From: Blastocystis sp. Blastoise
Lineage: Eukaryota; Sar; Bigyra; Opalinata; Blastocystidae
Direction: 5' to 3'
NCBI GenBank assembly: GCA_039096225.1
Contig: JBBPEB010000017.1
Location: forward strand, 545,501-609,500
Length of the DNA stretch: 64,000 nt
Shown: positions 1 through 19,498 of the stretch, piece by piece
Numbering within the stretch: the first letter of the stretch is position 1
Layout of the letters: each line of letters begins with the position of its first letter
Notes under the pieces: model-generated
Database searches by the model: none
What the model saw: the letters and a program-made list of their open reading frames with translations, nothing else
Told to the model about the DNA's origin: nothing
Position numbers and translations under genes: made by a program

Positions 1-1570
<1,570 letters not shown>

Positions 1571-1964
1571 TGATAAATCAACGAAGGTATTAAGGAATAA
1601 AGAGAAAATGAAAATCTAAAAAAATGCTGTTTCTTTTTTTTTCTTTTTGTCTATATCTTGAAGTTTTTAAGGTATCATGATGGTCACAAACAAATAAACA
1701 TAGTATAATGCGCAAATATATGATAGTATATATCCTATGTTTAATAGATCTTCCATCACAGTTTTGTTTCTTGAGACTTATAATGAAATTCATATCATTA
1801 TATGTGATAGGCATCACCTGTAGAATAAAATAAAATGATTCCCTATATGAAAATCAAAATTCAATTGAAATAATTCATTTCCCTCTTTTTATTTCTTATA
1901 GATAGGTGATTTTTTTTCATTCTTAAAATAAAATACATTAAATCTGAATGACTGTAATAATTAA
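1571..1964. other. Divergent intergenic region between the UEV gene and coiled-coil gene
   Basis: 394 bp separating two divergent start codons, so it should hold both promoters. It contains a 75-codon open frame on the minus strand (1590-1817) preceded by a possible splice acceptor; this could be a 5' non-coding exon of the UEV gene but nothing proves it. No recognisable promoter element was identified. Confidence 0.5.
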
Positions 1965-3562
1965 ATGGATATAAATAACAATGAAAATGTTAATTCCATG
2001 GAAGCCGTATTTCTTTTTCTTATTGGATATATAAGAAATAGATGCTTAATAAAGTCCAGACTCTTGAGAATCTATTAAACAAGAATAAACGTATATTATT
2101 GGAAAAGAGGGAAATTGTTAGTCAATTAGAAAAACAACTAAATGATTGTATTCTCTATTTTATCATTTATCATTTAAATGTCATCTATTAGTGAATGAGC
2201 AAATACTTCATTCAAAATCAGATTTAACTTGCTTGATAATTCGTATATATATCTTATTCATATAGTGGTCACTGAAAGCACTAGAAAACTCAGAAAAAGA
2301 AAAAAAAATATTTGAGAATAAACTAAAAATTATTGATCTTCATAAAGAAATAGGTATGCTTATATAAATAATTATCTGTAATTGCTATTCATAGAAAGTC
2401 TTCACCAACGTATATAATTTCAACATATAAATAGAATCGTGATTATCCTATTCTTATTATATGTTATGAATAGTATTGATTATGATGTATTATTATATTG
2501 TATATTTAAATTCGATACTATTATTATTAATTTATAGTTCTATCTGATTATTATATATTATTCTGATTATAATATAGATATTGATAGAATTGATACTGAT
2601 ATACAAGAATATGAGGAATCCATCCATTCTTATGAGTATTATGTTATTATAATTATATATACATATATTCATAATACATACATATATTATTCGAACTGTT
2701 GATATATAAATAAATATATATATATATTTTATATAAAGGATATTGAAAGAACAAGAGTCAAAAAAATGGAAGAAGAAAAGTGATGAAATTGAACAAGCTA
2801 TTCATTATAAATATATAGATATTATTCATAGAAAAAGTAATGAGGCTCAATTAGTAGTAAAAGAAGAAAATAAATGTCAAAAAGAATTAGAAGAGAAAAA
2901 GAAGATGAAAGAAAAGATTGAAATGGAATATAATAGTATTGCTCAACAGTATGAGCAGCAGGAAATAATATATAATCAAAAAATAAAACAAGTAAAATAA
3001 TAGTTTGTCATTTTAGTATTATTATGATTATTATGCTTAATATGATTATCTGAGATATTATTATTGATCTATTATTATGATTAATATAATAATAATATTA
3101 TTATCTCCTTAGGAATCAATGATTAAAGAACAATATGATCATTTGATAAAAGAAGAAAAAGAATTAAAAGTTTCTATTTCTAGATTAGATGAATCTGTAC
3201 ATAATCAAGAAGAAAAAAAAATAGTATTCATTTTTATGATATTAAATTAAAAAAAACAAAATATTTATTATTATTAAAAATATATTTAAAAAATATAGGA
3301 TCTTGAAAGAGATATTACACGTCTAACGAAGATCAACGAGAATCAACGAATTAGCTCTCCGTATTCATCACAATTTTCTAATACTCAAGACAATTCCTAT
3401 AATCAAAATCAATATCACAGCAAATCTCATGAACTTTTCACAACAAATACGAATCCATTCTTAAATGGATTCACAACAGCTTCTGATATTATTACAAGAA
3501 GAAAGAAAACATTCTCATCATCAATTTCTCCTTCACCATCACATCCAAAAGACTTTCATTAA
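1965..3562 (+). CDS. Coiled-coil protein, unrecognised
   Basis: Spliced gene of about 310 residues beginning MDINNNENV. Exons can be joined through a long heptad-rich region: VQTLENLLNKNKRILLEK, then a Lys/Glu-rich segment at 2743-2997, then REDs of the type SRLDESVHNQEEKKIDLER. The last ~90 residues are Ser/Asn/Thr-rich, end in SPSPSHPKDFH, and look disordered. Introns: after 2011-2013 (GTATTT), 2150 region, 2352, 2410 to 2578 (a 170-nt intron), 2638, 2993 and 3220. Most are GTAT-AG, but the second junction does not resolve cleanly (see findings). No family was recognised; the composition resembles centrosomal, kinetochore or tethering coiled coils, which is only a compositional statement. 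TAA stop at 3560-3562. Confidence 0.6.
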
Positions 3563-4094
3563 ATTTGATTCATTTTTTTAAATCTATATTATAAAAAAAT
3601 ATATAGAAAATACTCAAATTACATTTGGATACAATGTAAATGATTTTTAATTGAATCTCATTTTGTTTCTACTTAATGTAAACACTTAAAATATATGAAA
3701 TAAAGAACGTTATGGCAAAAGAATACATCAAAACAACGAATAACAATTCATGATTCTTTTCTGTTGCTAAGTAGCAATTTGCTTACAAATTTTTTATAAA
3801 ATTACTATTTTCATAATCACGAATTCTTTCGATATCATAGTAGAAATTCTATGATTTCCATGGAGAAATATATGAAATACATTTTTAATTAATCTAATTC
3901 GTATTTTCGTGGGAATATGGAATTACTTCCCATAACTTACTTGATTTCTATAAAAAAGTATGTTTCTAGTAGGAAAAACGACTTGAGAAAATAATATATT
4001 TAAATTGGTATTTTAGTGATACTAATTATAGATTTCTTTATAATAATATTTATATTGAAAAATAGATTTATTGTATAATAAGTTTGAGTGCAAT
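3563..4094. other. Intergenic region upstream of SF3B1
   Basis: 532 bp between two plus-strand genes. Composition is less repetitive than the introns. Nothing coding or structured was seen. Confidence 0.5.
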
Positions 4095-10574
<6,480 letters not shown>

Positions 10575-11696
10575 TTATTATTTTATATAATATATTATAT
10601 ATATTATTGTTATTCATCTGCTATAAACTATATTTAATACTATTCATACTCTATATAAATAACTGTATTTTTTTGTGTTGTTTTTATTACGATTCATGTG
10701 CTTATCGTGTTTTGTTTCTATTTGAATTACATTAAACATTTCATATATAAAACAATATATTTATATAAAAATACATAAATAATAAAGAAACTAAACCAAA
10801 GAAAAAGAATTTTATATGCTTTTATAACTATATATATAGAGTTATTTTTACTGTAAATGGATAAATATTGTTTTTTTTAAATTTGTTAATAAATGATAAT
10901 TATAAGTTTTAGTTTAAAATAAAAGAAGAGGAGAGAATATAGATTTACATGCATATATATATATAATGTGTACATGAATATTAAGACAGAAACAGGAATA
11001 AGGCTAAAAAAGTTTGGGAAATATATAAATGATTTTAATATATATATATATGTACAAAAAATAGATAAATATAAAAATTGTTGATAAATGATATAATAAA
11101 AAAGTTATAAATAAATGATATACACACAAAAGAGTTCGTTTTTGTATACGAATTGATGTAGTTAATCAAACATATATAAATATATGTAATATATATATAA
11201 TAGTTATAAATATAGTCTATTTAATTTAATAAGAATATACAGAACATATTTACATAACTAAAATGATATATAATAATTTGTTTAATGATAAAATAAGAGA
11301 ATAAAAAGGATAAAAATAGGTAACACTAAAAAGTAATATATATATATAAATATTAATAAAAAAATATCCATATAATATGTAAAAGGATAAAAACTTATTA
11401 TTTTCTAAATAATTATATAAAAATATTTATATATATTAATAAAAATAAATGACTATTATGTTTATACTAAAGAATAAAAAATATTTATAAAGTAAAGTAT
11501 TACATGAATACAGCATAATTAAATTCCATATTCAATAAAAAAAATAAAATACAATATATAAAAAGAAGACAAGAAAGTCTAGGTTAAAAAGATAAATTAT
11601 GTTTGATAATAAAATAAAAGTAGATAAGAGACAGTAAGAAAAATATGAATATATACAATTATTATAAATAGATAATTCTTAAAAAAAAATATATTT
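10575..11696. other. Convergent 3' intergenic region
   Basis: 1.1 kb between the stop codons of SF3B1 and the secreted-protein gene. Extremely AT-rich with scattered TATATA runs. Nothing coding, no RNA gene and no clear terminator seen. Confidence 0.6.
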
Positions 11697-14600
11697 TTAT
11701 ATTTCTTTATTAAATTCTTTAATAAAGAATATCTGAATTGTTTTTTGTTCTTTATGGAAATTGGAAGAGAGATGATTTTGCATAAAATCAAGTATTTCAG
11801 TAGATATATCTTCATTTATAGATCCATTATTAATAGTAAAGGAATTAGAAGGTTCAGAAACATTAGTTATTTCATTATTAAAGAAATTTATAAATGAATT
11901 ATATTGATTTATATTTCTTAGTTTAATTTCTGTATAGAAAGATGTATTCACATTATTAGTATCACTAGTAGAAGAACTATTTTTCACCATAAATACATTA
12001 ATATCAAAAAATTCAAAAGATATAGAAGAAGAAGTAGTAGTTCTAAATACTTTATGAAGAGCTCTTGAAATTAGATATTGGGTATTATAATCAGCATTTG
12101 AAGATAATAAATTTGTTATAACTATATTCATATGTATACTATATCCATTATGATGTATATATTGAACAAATGAATGTTTATTTTGAGGTGTAAATAGAGT
12201 ATTATAATATTTAGGTTTACAACGTCTTGTAAAACAACCCGTAAATAATGTATTTTCAGGATAATCCTTAGAATCAGGATAGAAATATGAATATTCATAT
12301 AATTGTGATTCCTTATAATGAGTATTATAAATAGTATATTCTTCTAGAGTATTTGATAATTCATTAGAATAATAAGTAAATGTTATTGGTTCATCAGTTA
12401 TTATAGCGTCACATTGACTAGGTTTAGAATCAGCAGTATCATCAAAATATTGTAATTTATATATAGACCAGAAAGGTTCTTCTGTTGAGTATAATTTATT
12501 ATTAATATTTATAGTGAATTCATCAGATTCAATAGTTTCTATAATATCTTTATAAGATTCATATTGAGTAACTAATACAATTTCTATTGAAGCAATATCA
12601 TCATTTACATTTGTTTTTCCATCTTTCATTCTTACTATATATACATCTTTTAATGGAATTGGAGAAATTTCTCGGAATACAAATTCAATTATATTTCTAA
12701 ATCCTATTTCTCTATATACAAATTGTATATTTTGTATAGTATTTGAATCTTCTCTTAATACTATTGTATATATAACATATAGATAAGTATAACCAGCTGG
12801 TATAGTTTGTTTAGGATTTTCTTCTGTATTAATAAATCGGTTACGATGACAAATTGATATTTTTGAAACTAAAGTTGCTTTAAGTATTTCTGGATTATAA
12901 ATACATATAGTTTGTTCAACTTGATCATTTGTACATATTTCAATAGAATCTGTTGTATATATATCATTTAAAGAGAAAAGAGGATATAGAGTTTTTGAAC
13001 ATATAGGTTGTACATGTAATAAATATTCAACACCACCAATAGTACAAGTAAAATTCTTATTAAAAGAAGATATATACATAATAAGCATAAAATAACCAAA
13101 ATATGGATTTGATATATAAAAATCTTGATCATAAACTAAAGATTTACCTTCAAATTGACAAGACGATTGACTAATAGAAATACCATTTGCTTGAAAATAT
13201 TCACCAATACCTTGTTGTAAAAATATCATTTTAGGACAATTTTCATTAACAATATGTATTTCATATCGTTTTGTATTTGGTAAATAATGCTCATCAGAAA
13301 TATCTATAATTGCAGTAATAGTCATATATACAACTATAGTTTCATGAACTTGTGAAGCATATATACCCTCAATAAATGTTTTAATACCTATAATTCCCAA
13401 GGTTAATCCATACATAGAACAATCAATTAAATTAGTTAAATCATAATCATTATAGCATTGTAATTGATAATTTTGTATACCAGAACAAGTAGTTTGTTCA
13501 TAATCAAAAGGACATCTAATATTTAATGTACTCTCTTCATTAGTATAATGAATAATAAATCCATCTTCATAAACAAAATCATAATTATCATATAATTCAA
13601 AACTTATAGTTTCAGGTATAATTATATTAAATGAATAATAACAATCTAAAGATGAGTGAATATCATTTCTGCCTTCATTATTATCTTCTAAAGAAAGAAC
13701 TGTATATTTATCACCTTCATAAGCTTTTATTATTTCATTATCTTTATATGTATCAATATATTCTCTTTTAGATAATATAGTTAATTTAATCATAGATATA
13801 TGATTTTGAGTGACAGAAATATCATCATTTTTATAAGTAATTAATTCTACGGATAAATCTCTTGACCAAGAAGTACAATTAGAAGCTATAATATCATCAG
13901 TTTCATTGGGTTCTATTATTGTTGGAAAACTAGATAAATAAACTATATAATCACCAGAGTTTAAACACATATATAAATGATAATGAGGATCAAATAAATT
14001 TCCTTTCATATTTGCAAAACCATAAAATATTTGTAATAATTCTTTTGAATTACTACCATTCTGTTTGTTATATAATTGAATAACTTCAGTACCACCATTT
14101 GTTGTAGCATATTTATCAAGAATAACAATTTTCTGTGAATTATCACAATATAGAATACCTAATGAAAAAGTTGCTATATTATATTCACTATTTACATTTG
14201 TATTGAAAAGAGGAGTATAACCAAAATCACCAACAATATATCCTTTATAATCTAATCCATAAAAATTACTTGATAATAATGTAAAAGTAACATAAGAATT
14301 TGTCATCCATGGACACTTTATTCTTTTATTTTCAAATAAAGTATACATTTTTAAAGAGTATGAACCTTCATATAAACATACAGCATATTCAGATATTTTA
14401 TTTGGATAATTTGAACCTGTATTTTTTAGTATATAACCCCAAGAAGAAGAATCGTTTTCATCTTTTGTATCACCAATAGAGATATCACCTAATAATAATT
14501 CAAAGATTTCTTGATATTCACTTGTACCATGTACTCGAGTAATAATTATAGGGAATGTACCATAATTATTTCCAGTACATTGAAATGTCTTTAAAGAAAT

Positions 14601-15456
14601 ACTAACAGTTTTTCTATTATCAGGAGACTCTTGATCTAATCTAGAGTTTATAATATCAAAAGAACCATTGTCTTTTGTCATTGATATAATACCAGAGAAA
14701 AGATAAGTAGAATCATCAAATGATAATCCATAATTAGCTGCTTGAATTGTATTTAAATCATGATAGTATCCAGAATAAGTATCTAATGTAGTGTAAGAAA
14801 GATCAGAATTGGAATTAAAAGATAAAGCTAAAGGTTGACGAATTTGAAATGAACTTACTAATGTGTCAACATATACATTATTATCTATACGATTTGAATT
14901 AGGAACAGCTAATTTGGTAGTATCTAAGATGAATTTCATAGTCATTGTATTATTTCTAGGAAAACATTGAGCAGAAAAAAGATAATTTGTTTGAGTTTCT
15001 TTTATAGAAAGGCAAGTACCAAGAAGAGAAGGATTGACAGTAAAAGTATAAATTCGATATTGTTCACTTAACATCGTTTTTAAACAGACTTCATAAGATG
15101 AAGTATTTAAGTCAATAGTTGAAGAAGAAAAATTCAAAATTCTATTACAACGAACAAGTTCAGAAGTAATTTCTGATCTAGGAAGAAAACAAGAGTCATC
15201 TTGATCGATATCATCTAAAGTAATAGGATATAAAGTACCATCAGTTTGTAACCAACTGAATTGAATACTAACAACATCCGTTTCAACATAATTTCCTAGG
15301 GGAATACCTGAAAGTATTATTTGAACTCTAGTGTATCCACTGCTGCAACCATTAAATGCGCCCATAGAAAGAAATTAGAGATAAAAGAGATAAAGTATAA
15401 ATACCTTGAGCAAGAGAAATCGTTAATAAAGCCAACAATATGAAGAAAAATTTCAT
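11697..15456 (-). CDS. Large secreted orphan protein with a signal-peptide exon
   Basis: A 3,665-nt open exon (11697-15361) is preceded by a small exon at 15405-15456 encoding MKFFFILLALLTISLAQ, a clear signal peptide. Joining them with a 43-nt intron (15362-15404) keeps frame and gives 1,238 residues. The donor is GTATTT, but the intron would end TATGG, not AG (see findings). An alternative is translation from the internal ATG at 15365, which would lack a signal peptide and is less likely. The protein is rich in Ser, Asn, Thr and Tyr with many spaced Cys and N-glycosylation sequons, as in extracellular proteins; no transmembrane segment is seen at the C-terminus. No domain family was recognised. 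It resembles the 22.5-29.7 kb surface gene in having a signal exon split off by a tiny intron and one giant exon. Confidence 0.7.
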
Positions 15457-17109
15457 TTTTAAGTTTTAAATTAAAAAAAAAAATAAAAATCAAAAGAAAG
15501 AAAAAATATCTGTAGATTTTTAAGTTCTAAAGTAGTCTTTAGTATTGTCATTTGTTATATGTTTTTCCTATTATTTCTATGTTTTTTGAGATCATACAAG
15601 GAATTCATAGAAAAGACAAATCATGACAAATAGTGCATAATAAATATAAACCAATAAGGAATCGTATTTTTGAATTGTTTGGAGTCATCTGTTGGACATC
15701 TTTTGTGGAGTGTAAATAAATATTTAAAGAAATTATATTGGCTTATGTCAAGATATAAACCAATAATATCACACATCAAGTCATATAAAAACAGTAGAAA
15801 CTCTATACAACTCCTTACATGCATATTGTACATTCACTTTTGTCTTATTTAAGATTTTCCCTTTTTTCTTTATATCTTCAATATTATTAAGGAGTGAATA
15901 AATTAAGTATCCAATTCAATGAATATCAAAGAAAATACACAAGTAGAATTGTTTTTGATAGAGTAAAATAACCATATTGCTATTTTAAAAATGAATTACA
16001 TTACTTGTAACAAAAAAATATTATTATTTTGATAAATAGAATAGGTGGGTAAATGACTTGACACATAAAGAATTATAAAAATCAGAAATGTTGATTTGAA
16101 ATAAATGACAATATGAATATAGAAATGATTTTTAGTTTCTTATTCAGCAGATTGATCAAGTAGAAATAAAAGGTGATAATTATAGAAGAAATGAAAACAC
16201 TTCCAAAAGGGTTGTTCACATATCAACAACAAATAAGAAGCTCAAAGTATATCGAATAAATGCTAAAGGTAATTTGATGATAAGAAATACAATGAGAACT
16301 CAATTTTATGCTCTGTTAATACATTTAACAGAAAATTCTTTTTAAGAATGATGCATAGATAGCGTATGTATATGTAAAAATTTACATTATGATCATTTAT
16401 AGTGATTCTAATATGGATTATACTAGTATATCAATTGCAAGAGGTATTTGAATTGCTAAGATAGATTTCTTTTCACAAATGACCATTTTATTGAATCCAT
16501 ATAATATGAATAATTTTAGAATGTTTACAAGAATAATAGCTAGGTTTTTTGACGCATATTTAATTAATTTATTTTTATGTTTTTCATTTTGGTTTCTTTC
16601 TAGCGTATCTACGATATTAGTAGTATGTGTACGATAATTCTAGGATATTTTCGACGATTCCCTCATCATTTAGAATTAGGAATAAGTTGATAATTACGCA
16701 AATAAAATGTTTTCTGAGAATAGAAAAGGCAATTCTGCGTATTAACCATTAAAAATTCATAAACTATATACAATTTTGAGAATGAAATACAAAATCGTAA
16801 CGAGCAAACATTTGTTTTCTTATTCATTAAATAGTATAGAAAAATTTCCTTAGTAGAAATAGGTCTATAATTAATGATTGAATGGAAAATAAAAGAAATT
16901 ATGTAAGAATAAAAATGAAAAAGAATTTCATGGTAAATTATAAAAAATGATGGTTTTGTTGATAAAAAGTCATGGTTTTATTTTTCGAAAGAAAAATAGA
17001 AAACGAAAATTCTGGAAATTCTAAGAAAATGTGACTCGTTTTAATAAAATAATTAATTTTTTTTATTTATGGTTTTGTTATTTTAATTATTGACTTTTCA
17101 TTGAAAGAT
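15457..17109. other. Long divergent promoter region
   Basis: 1.65 kb between two divergent genes. Base composition is more balanced than in introns, without long TA or TTA runs. It holds a heat-shock element near the AHA1-like gene. Short open frames around 15621-15852 on both strands have no coding character. No tRNA or other RNA gene was found by eye. Confidence 0.6.
17004..17018 (+). promoter_or_regulatory. Heat-shock element upstream of the AHA1-like gene
   Basis: Three perfect alternating HSF units, cGAAa aTTCt gGAAa, 91 bp before the ATG. A further GAA in the same 5-bp register lies at 17025-17027 after one imperfect unit. HSF binding to nGAAn arrays is established; regulation of this gene by heat is inference. 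Confidence 0.65.
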
Positions 17110-18227
17110 ATGTCTAGTAATCAATCAACAGAGACTGTTACTGAAAATCCTATTGTCGAAGAAACCAAGAATGAAGTAAAGGAAGCTACTTCTCCTACTT
17201 CACCTTCTACTTCTAAACCTTTTAATTCTACTTATTATAAATGGAGTCAAGGAATTGAAGAATCTAGAAAAGTAAATTTCTGTTATTTTATTTAATTTGG
17301 TTATTGTTTTTCTTATTTTGATAATAATTGTTTATTATTATTTAAATACTATATATATGTAGGTTATTGAACAACTTGGTGTTAATATAGCTCCTAAAAA
17401 AATTGAATCTCCTGCTGTTGTTGAACAACCTTCAACTTGTGGTTCCGTTTGGAATAAAGGTGGTACTTGGTATGTTATTTTTTCATCATTTTGTTTTTAG
17501 TTAATTTAATATTCTATTATTTTTATTATTATTATTTTTTTTTTAGGGAAGAAACAGATAAAACCAAATGGAGTAAAACTAGAATTACAGAATTACTTAA
17601 AGATGGTCTTTGGATAGAAAATGATGTATATATATTGTTTATTGTGTTTATTATATTTATTATTATTTTTTATTATATTTATTATTATTTTTTATTATAT
17701 TTATTATTATTTTTAATATTGTTATATATAGTATACTATTACAATTCCTGAAGTAGAAAAATGTGATGGTCAAGCTACTGTTGTTTTTGTCAAAGTATAT
17801 TATTATTATTATTATTATTATTATGTGATATATTATTATTATAAATAATAAATAAATAATTATATATATATAGGGTAAGAAACGACCAGGTTATGATTTT
17901 AGTATAAAGTGTAAATGGGAAGCAATTAAAGAAGGATCTACAGATACTGCTAAAGGTGTATTTGTTATTGATGAAGTATATATATCTTATTATTATTTAT
18001 ATTATTATACATATTATTATATATATTATTATATATATTAATATCTATAATATTATTTATATTATTATATATAGTTTGCTGATTATTGTGATGGTGATTA
18101 TGAAGTTGCTATTCGTAGTAATAAATCAGATAGTTATCATACTTCTGCTAAAGCTGCTGTTACTAAAGCTAAAAAAGATATTATTTCTACTTTATTAAAA
18201 TGGAAAGATGAATTTTATGCTTTATAA
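17110..18227 (+). CDS. Activator of Hsp90 ATPase, N-terminal domain only (AHA1/Hch1-like)
   Basis: Six exons, introns all GT-AG, about 215 residues. After a ~70-residue Ser/Thr/Glu-rich leader, residues ~75-215 match the AHSA1 N-terminal domain: SVWNKGGTWEETDKTKWSK corresponds to the conserved NNWHWTE..WS motif, then ITELL, a CDGQATVVFVKGKKRPGYDF strand pair (family: GEA....RKGK....Y.W), KCKWEA, and the final helix AVTKAKKDIISTLLKWKDEF. The domain binds the middle segment of Hsp90 and stimulates its ATPase. The C-terminal START-like AHSA1 domain present in Aha1 is absent: TAA follows at 18225-18227, so the protein has the size of yeast Hch1 plus an N-terminal extension. The ATG at 17110 is the only one ahead of the domain. 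A heat-shock element lies upstream. Confidence 0.88.
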
Positions 18228-18638
18228 AATAATTATATTTTTATTTATAAATATATATATATTTTAAATATATATATATTTTTTTCTATTTCCATTTTAA
18301 CAAGTCACAATTTCTCCTTTAATTTATTCTTTCTATAATTTTCTCCTTTTTATTTTTCTTGTGCTAATTTGTTTCTATTCTTTCTATTTTTATGTTTAGT
18401 TACTTTAAATTTTATTATTTTTAAATATATATAGAATCGATTGAAATACATTTTTTTTAATAAGCAAAAAACATACTATAATAATGTACAATCTTACATA
18501 CAAACATATATACATATATAATGAACAATTCTTTAAAAAATCAAAAATTAAAAAAAAAAACAAAAAAGAATCATTAGAATACTAATTTTTTAATTCACAA
18601 AAAAATAATCATAAAAATATTACAAATAAAAATAATAT
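18228..18638. other. Convergent 3' intergenic region
   Basis: 411 bp between two stop codons, T-rich on the left and A-rich on the right, as expected for two converging 3' UTRs. Nothing else seen. Confidence 0.6.
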
Positions 18639-19467
18639 TTAATAGGAATCAGCATCTGGAATATAGATATCAACGTTTCTATTTTTCTTTTGATATTTCT
18701 TCTTATCTTTTTTATTTTGTTTTTTACTCGTTATATTTCTTTCTTTAATAGAACTATCTTTAGAAATCAATTGATGATTATCTTGATTATTTTGTTGTTT
18801 CAATTGATTATTATTCATATCATAAGGCATTATAACATTGGTATCTTCTATTGTTGATTCTTTAGAATTATCTTTTATTTCAATATTCTTATTATTCTTA
18901 TTACTATTCTTCTTAGACTTCTTCTTCTTTTTCTTCTTTTCTTGATTATCATTATGATTATCTTTAGAATTCATAGATTTCTCATTTGCTTCTTCTTTCT
19001 CCATTTCTATAATTCGATTCATCATCTCTTCTGCTTCTATTTCATCGTTATATATATCATTCTTATTAATTAATATATTACTATTTGATATTGTAGGCAT
19101 AACTATAATAGAAAATAGTATAATAGAGTATATAGTTAAAATATTATTTAGATAAAATATTATTTAGATAATATAGAATATATATATAAATATATATATA
19201 CATTCTTCATCTTCTTCCTGATTAGGAGATTGATTTGATTGTTTCAGTTTTTTCTTCTTTATATCTTTTATATCTTTCTTCTTTTTAGCTTCTAATTTAC
19301 GTTTTTCTTTATCTAATTTTCGTTTTTCTTTCTTTGTTAACGATTTTGATTGTTCTTTTATTGTTGTTATTTCTTCTTCTTCATTCTCTTTTTGTTCTTC
19401 ATCATCATCAAAAATTGTATGAATAGAATTCTTTGAAATTGATTCCAGAGTATTATTATTATTATTC

Positions 19468-19498
<31 letters not shown>

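Noticed and set aside
1590-1817. 75-codon minus-strand frame upstream of the UEV gene.
   Set aside because: No coding character after the first ~25 codons; at best a 5' non-coding exon.
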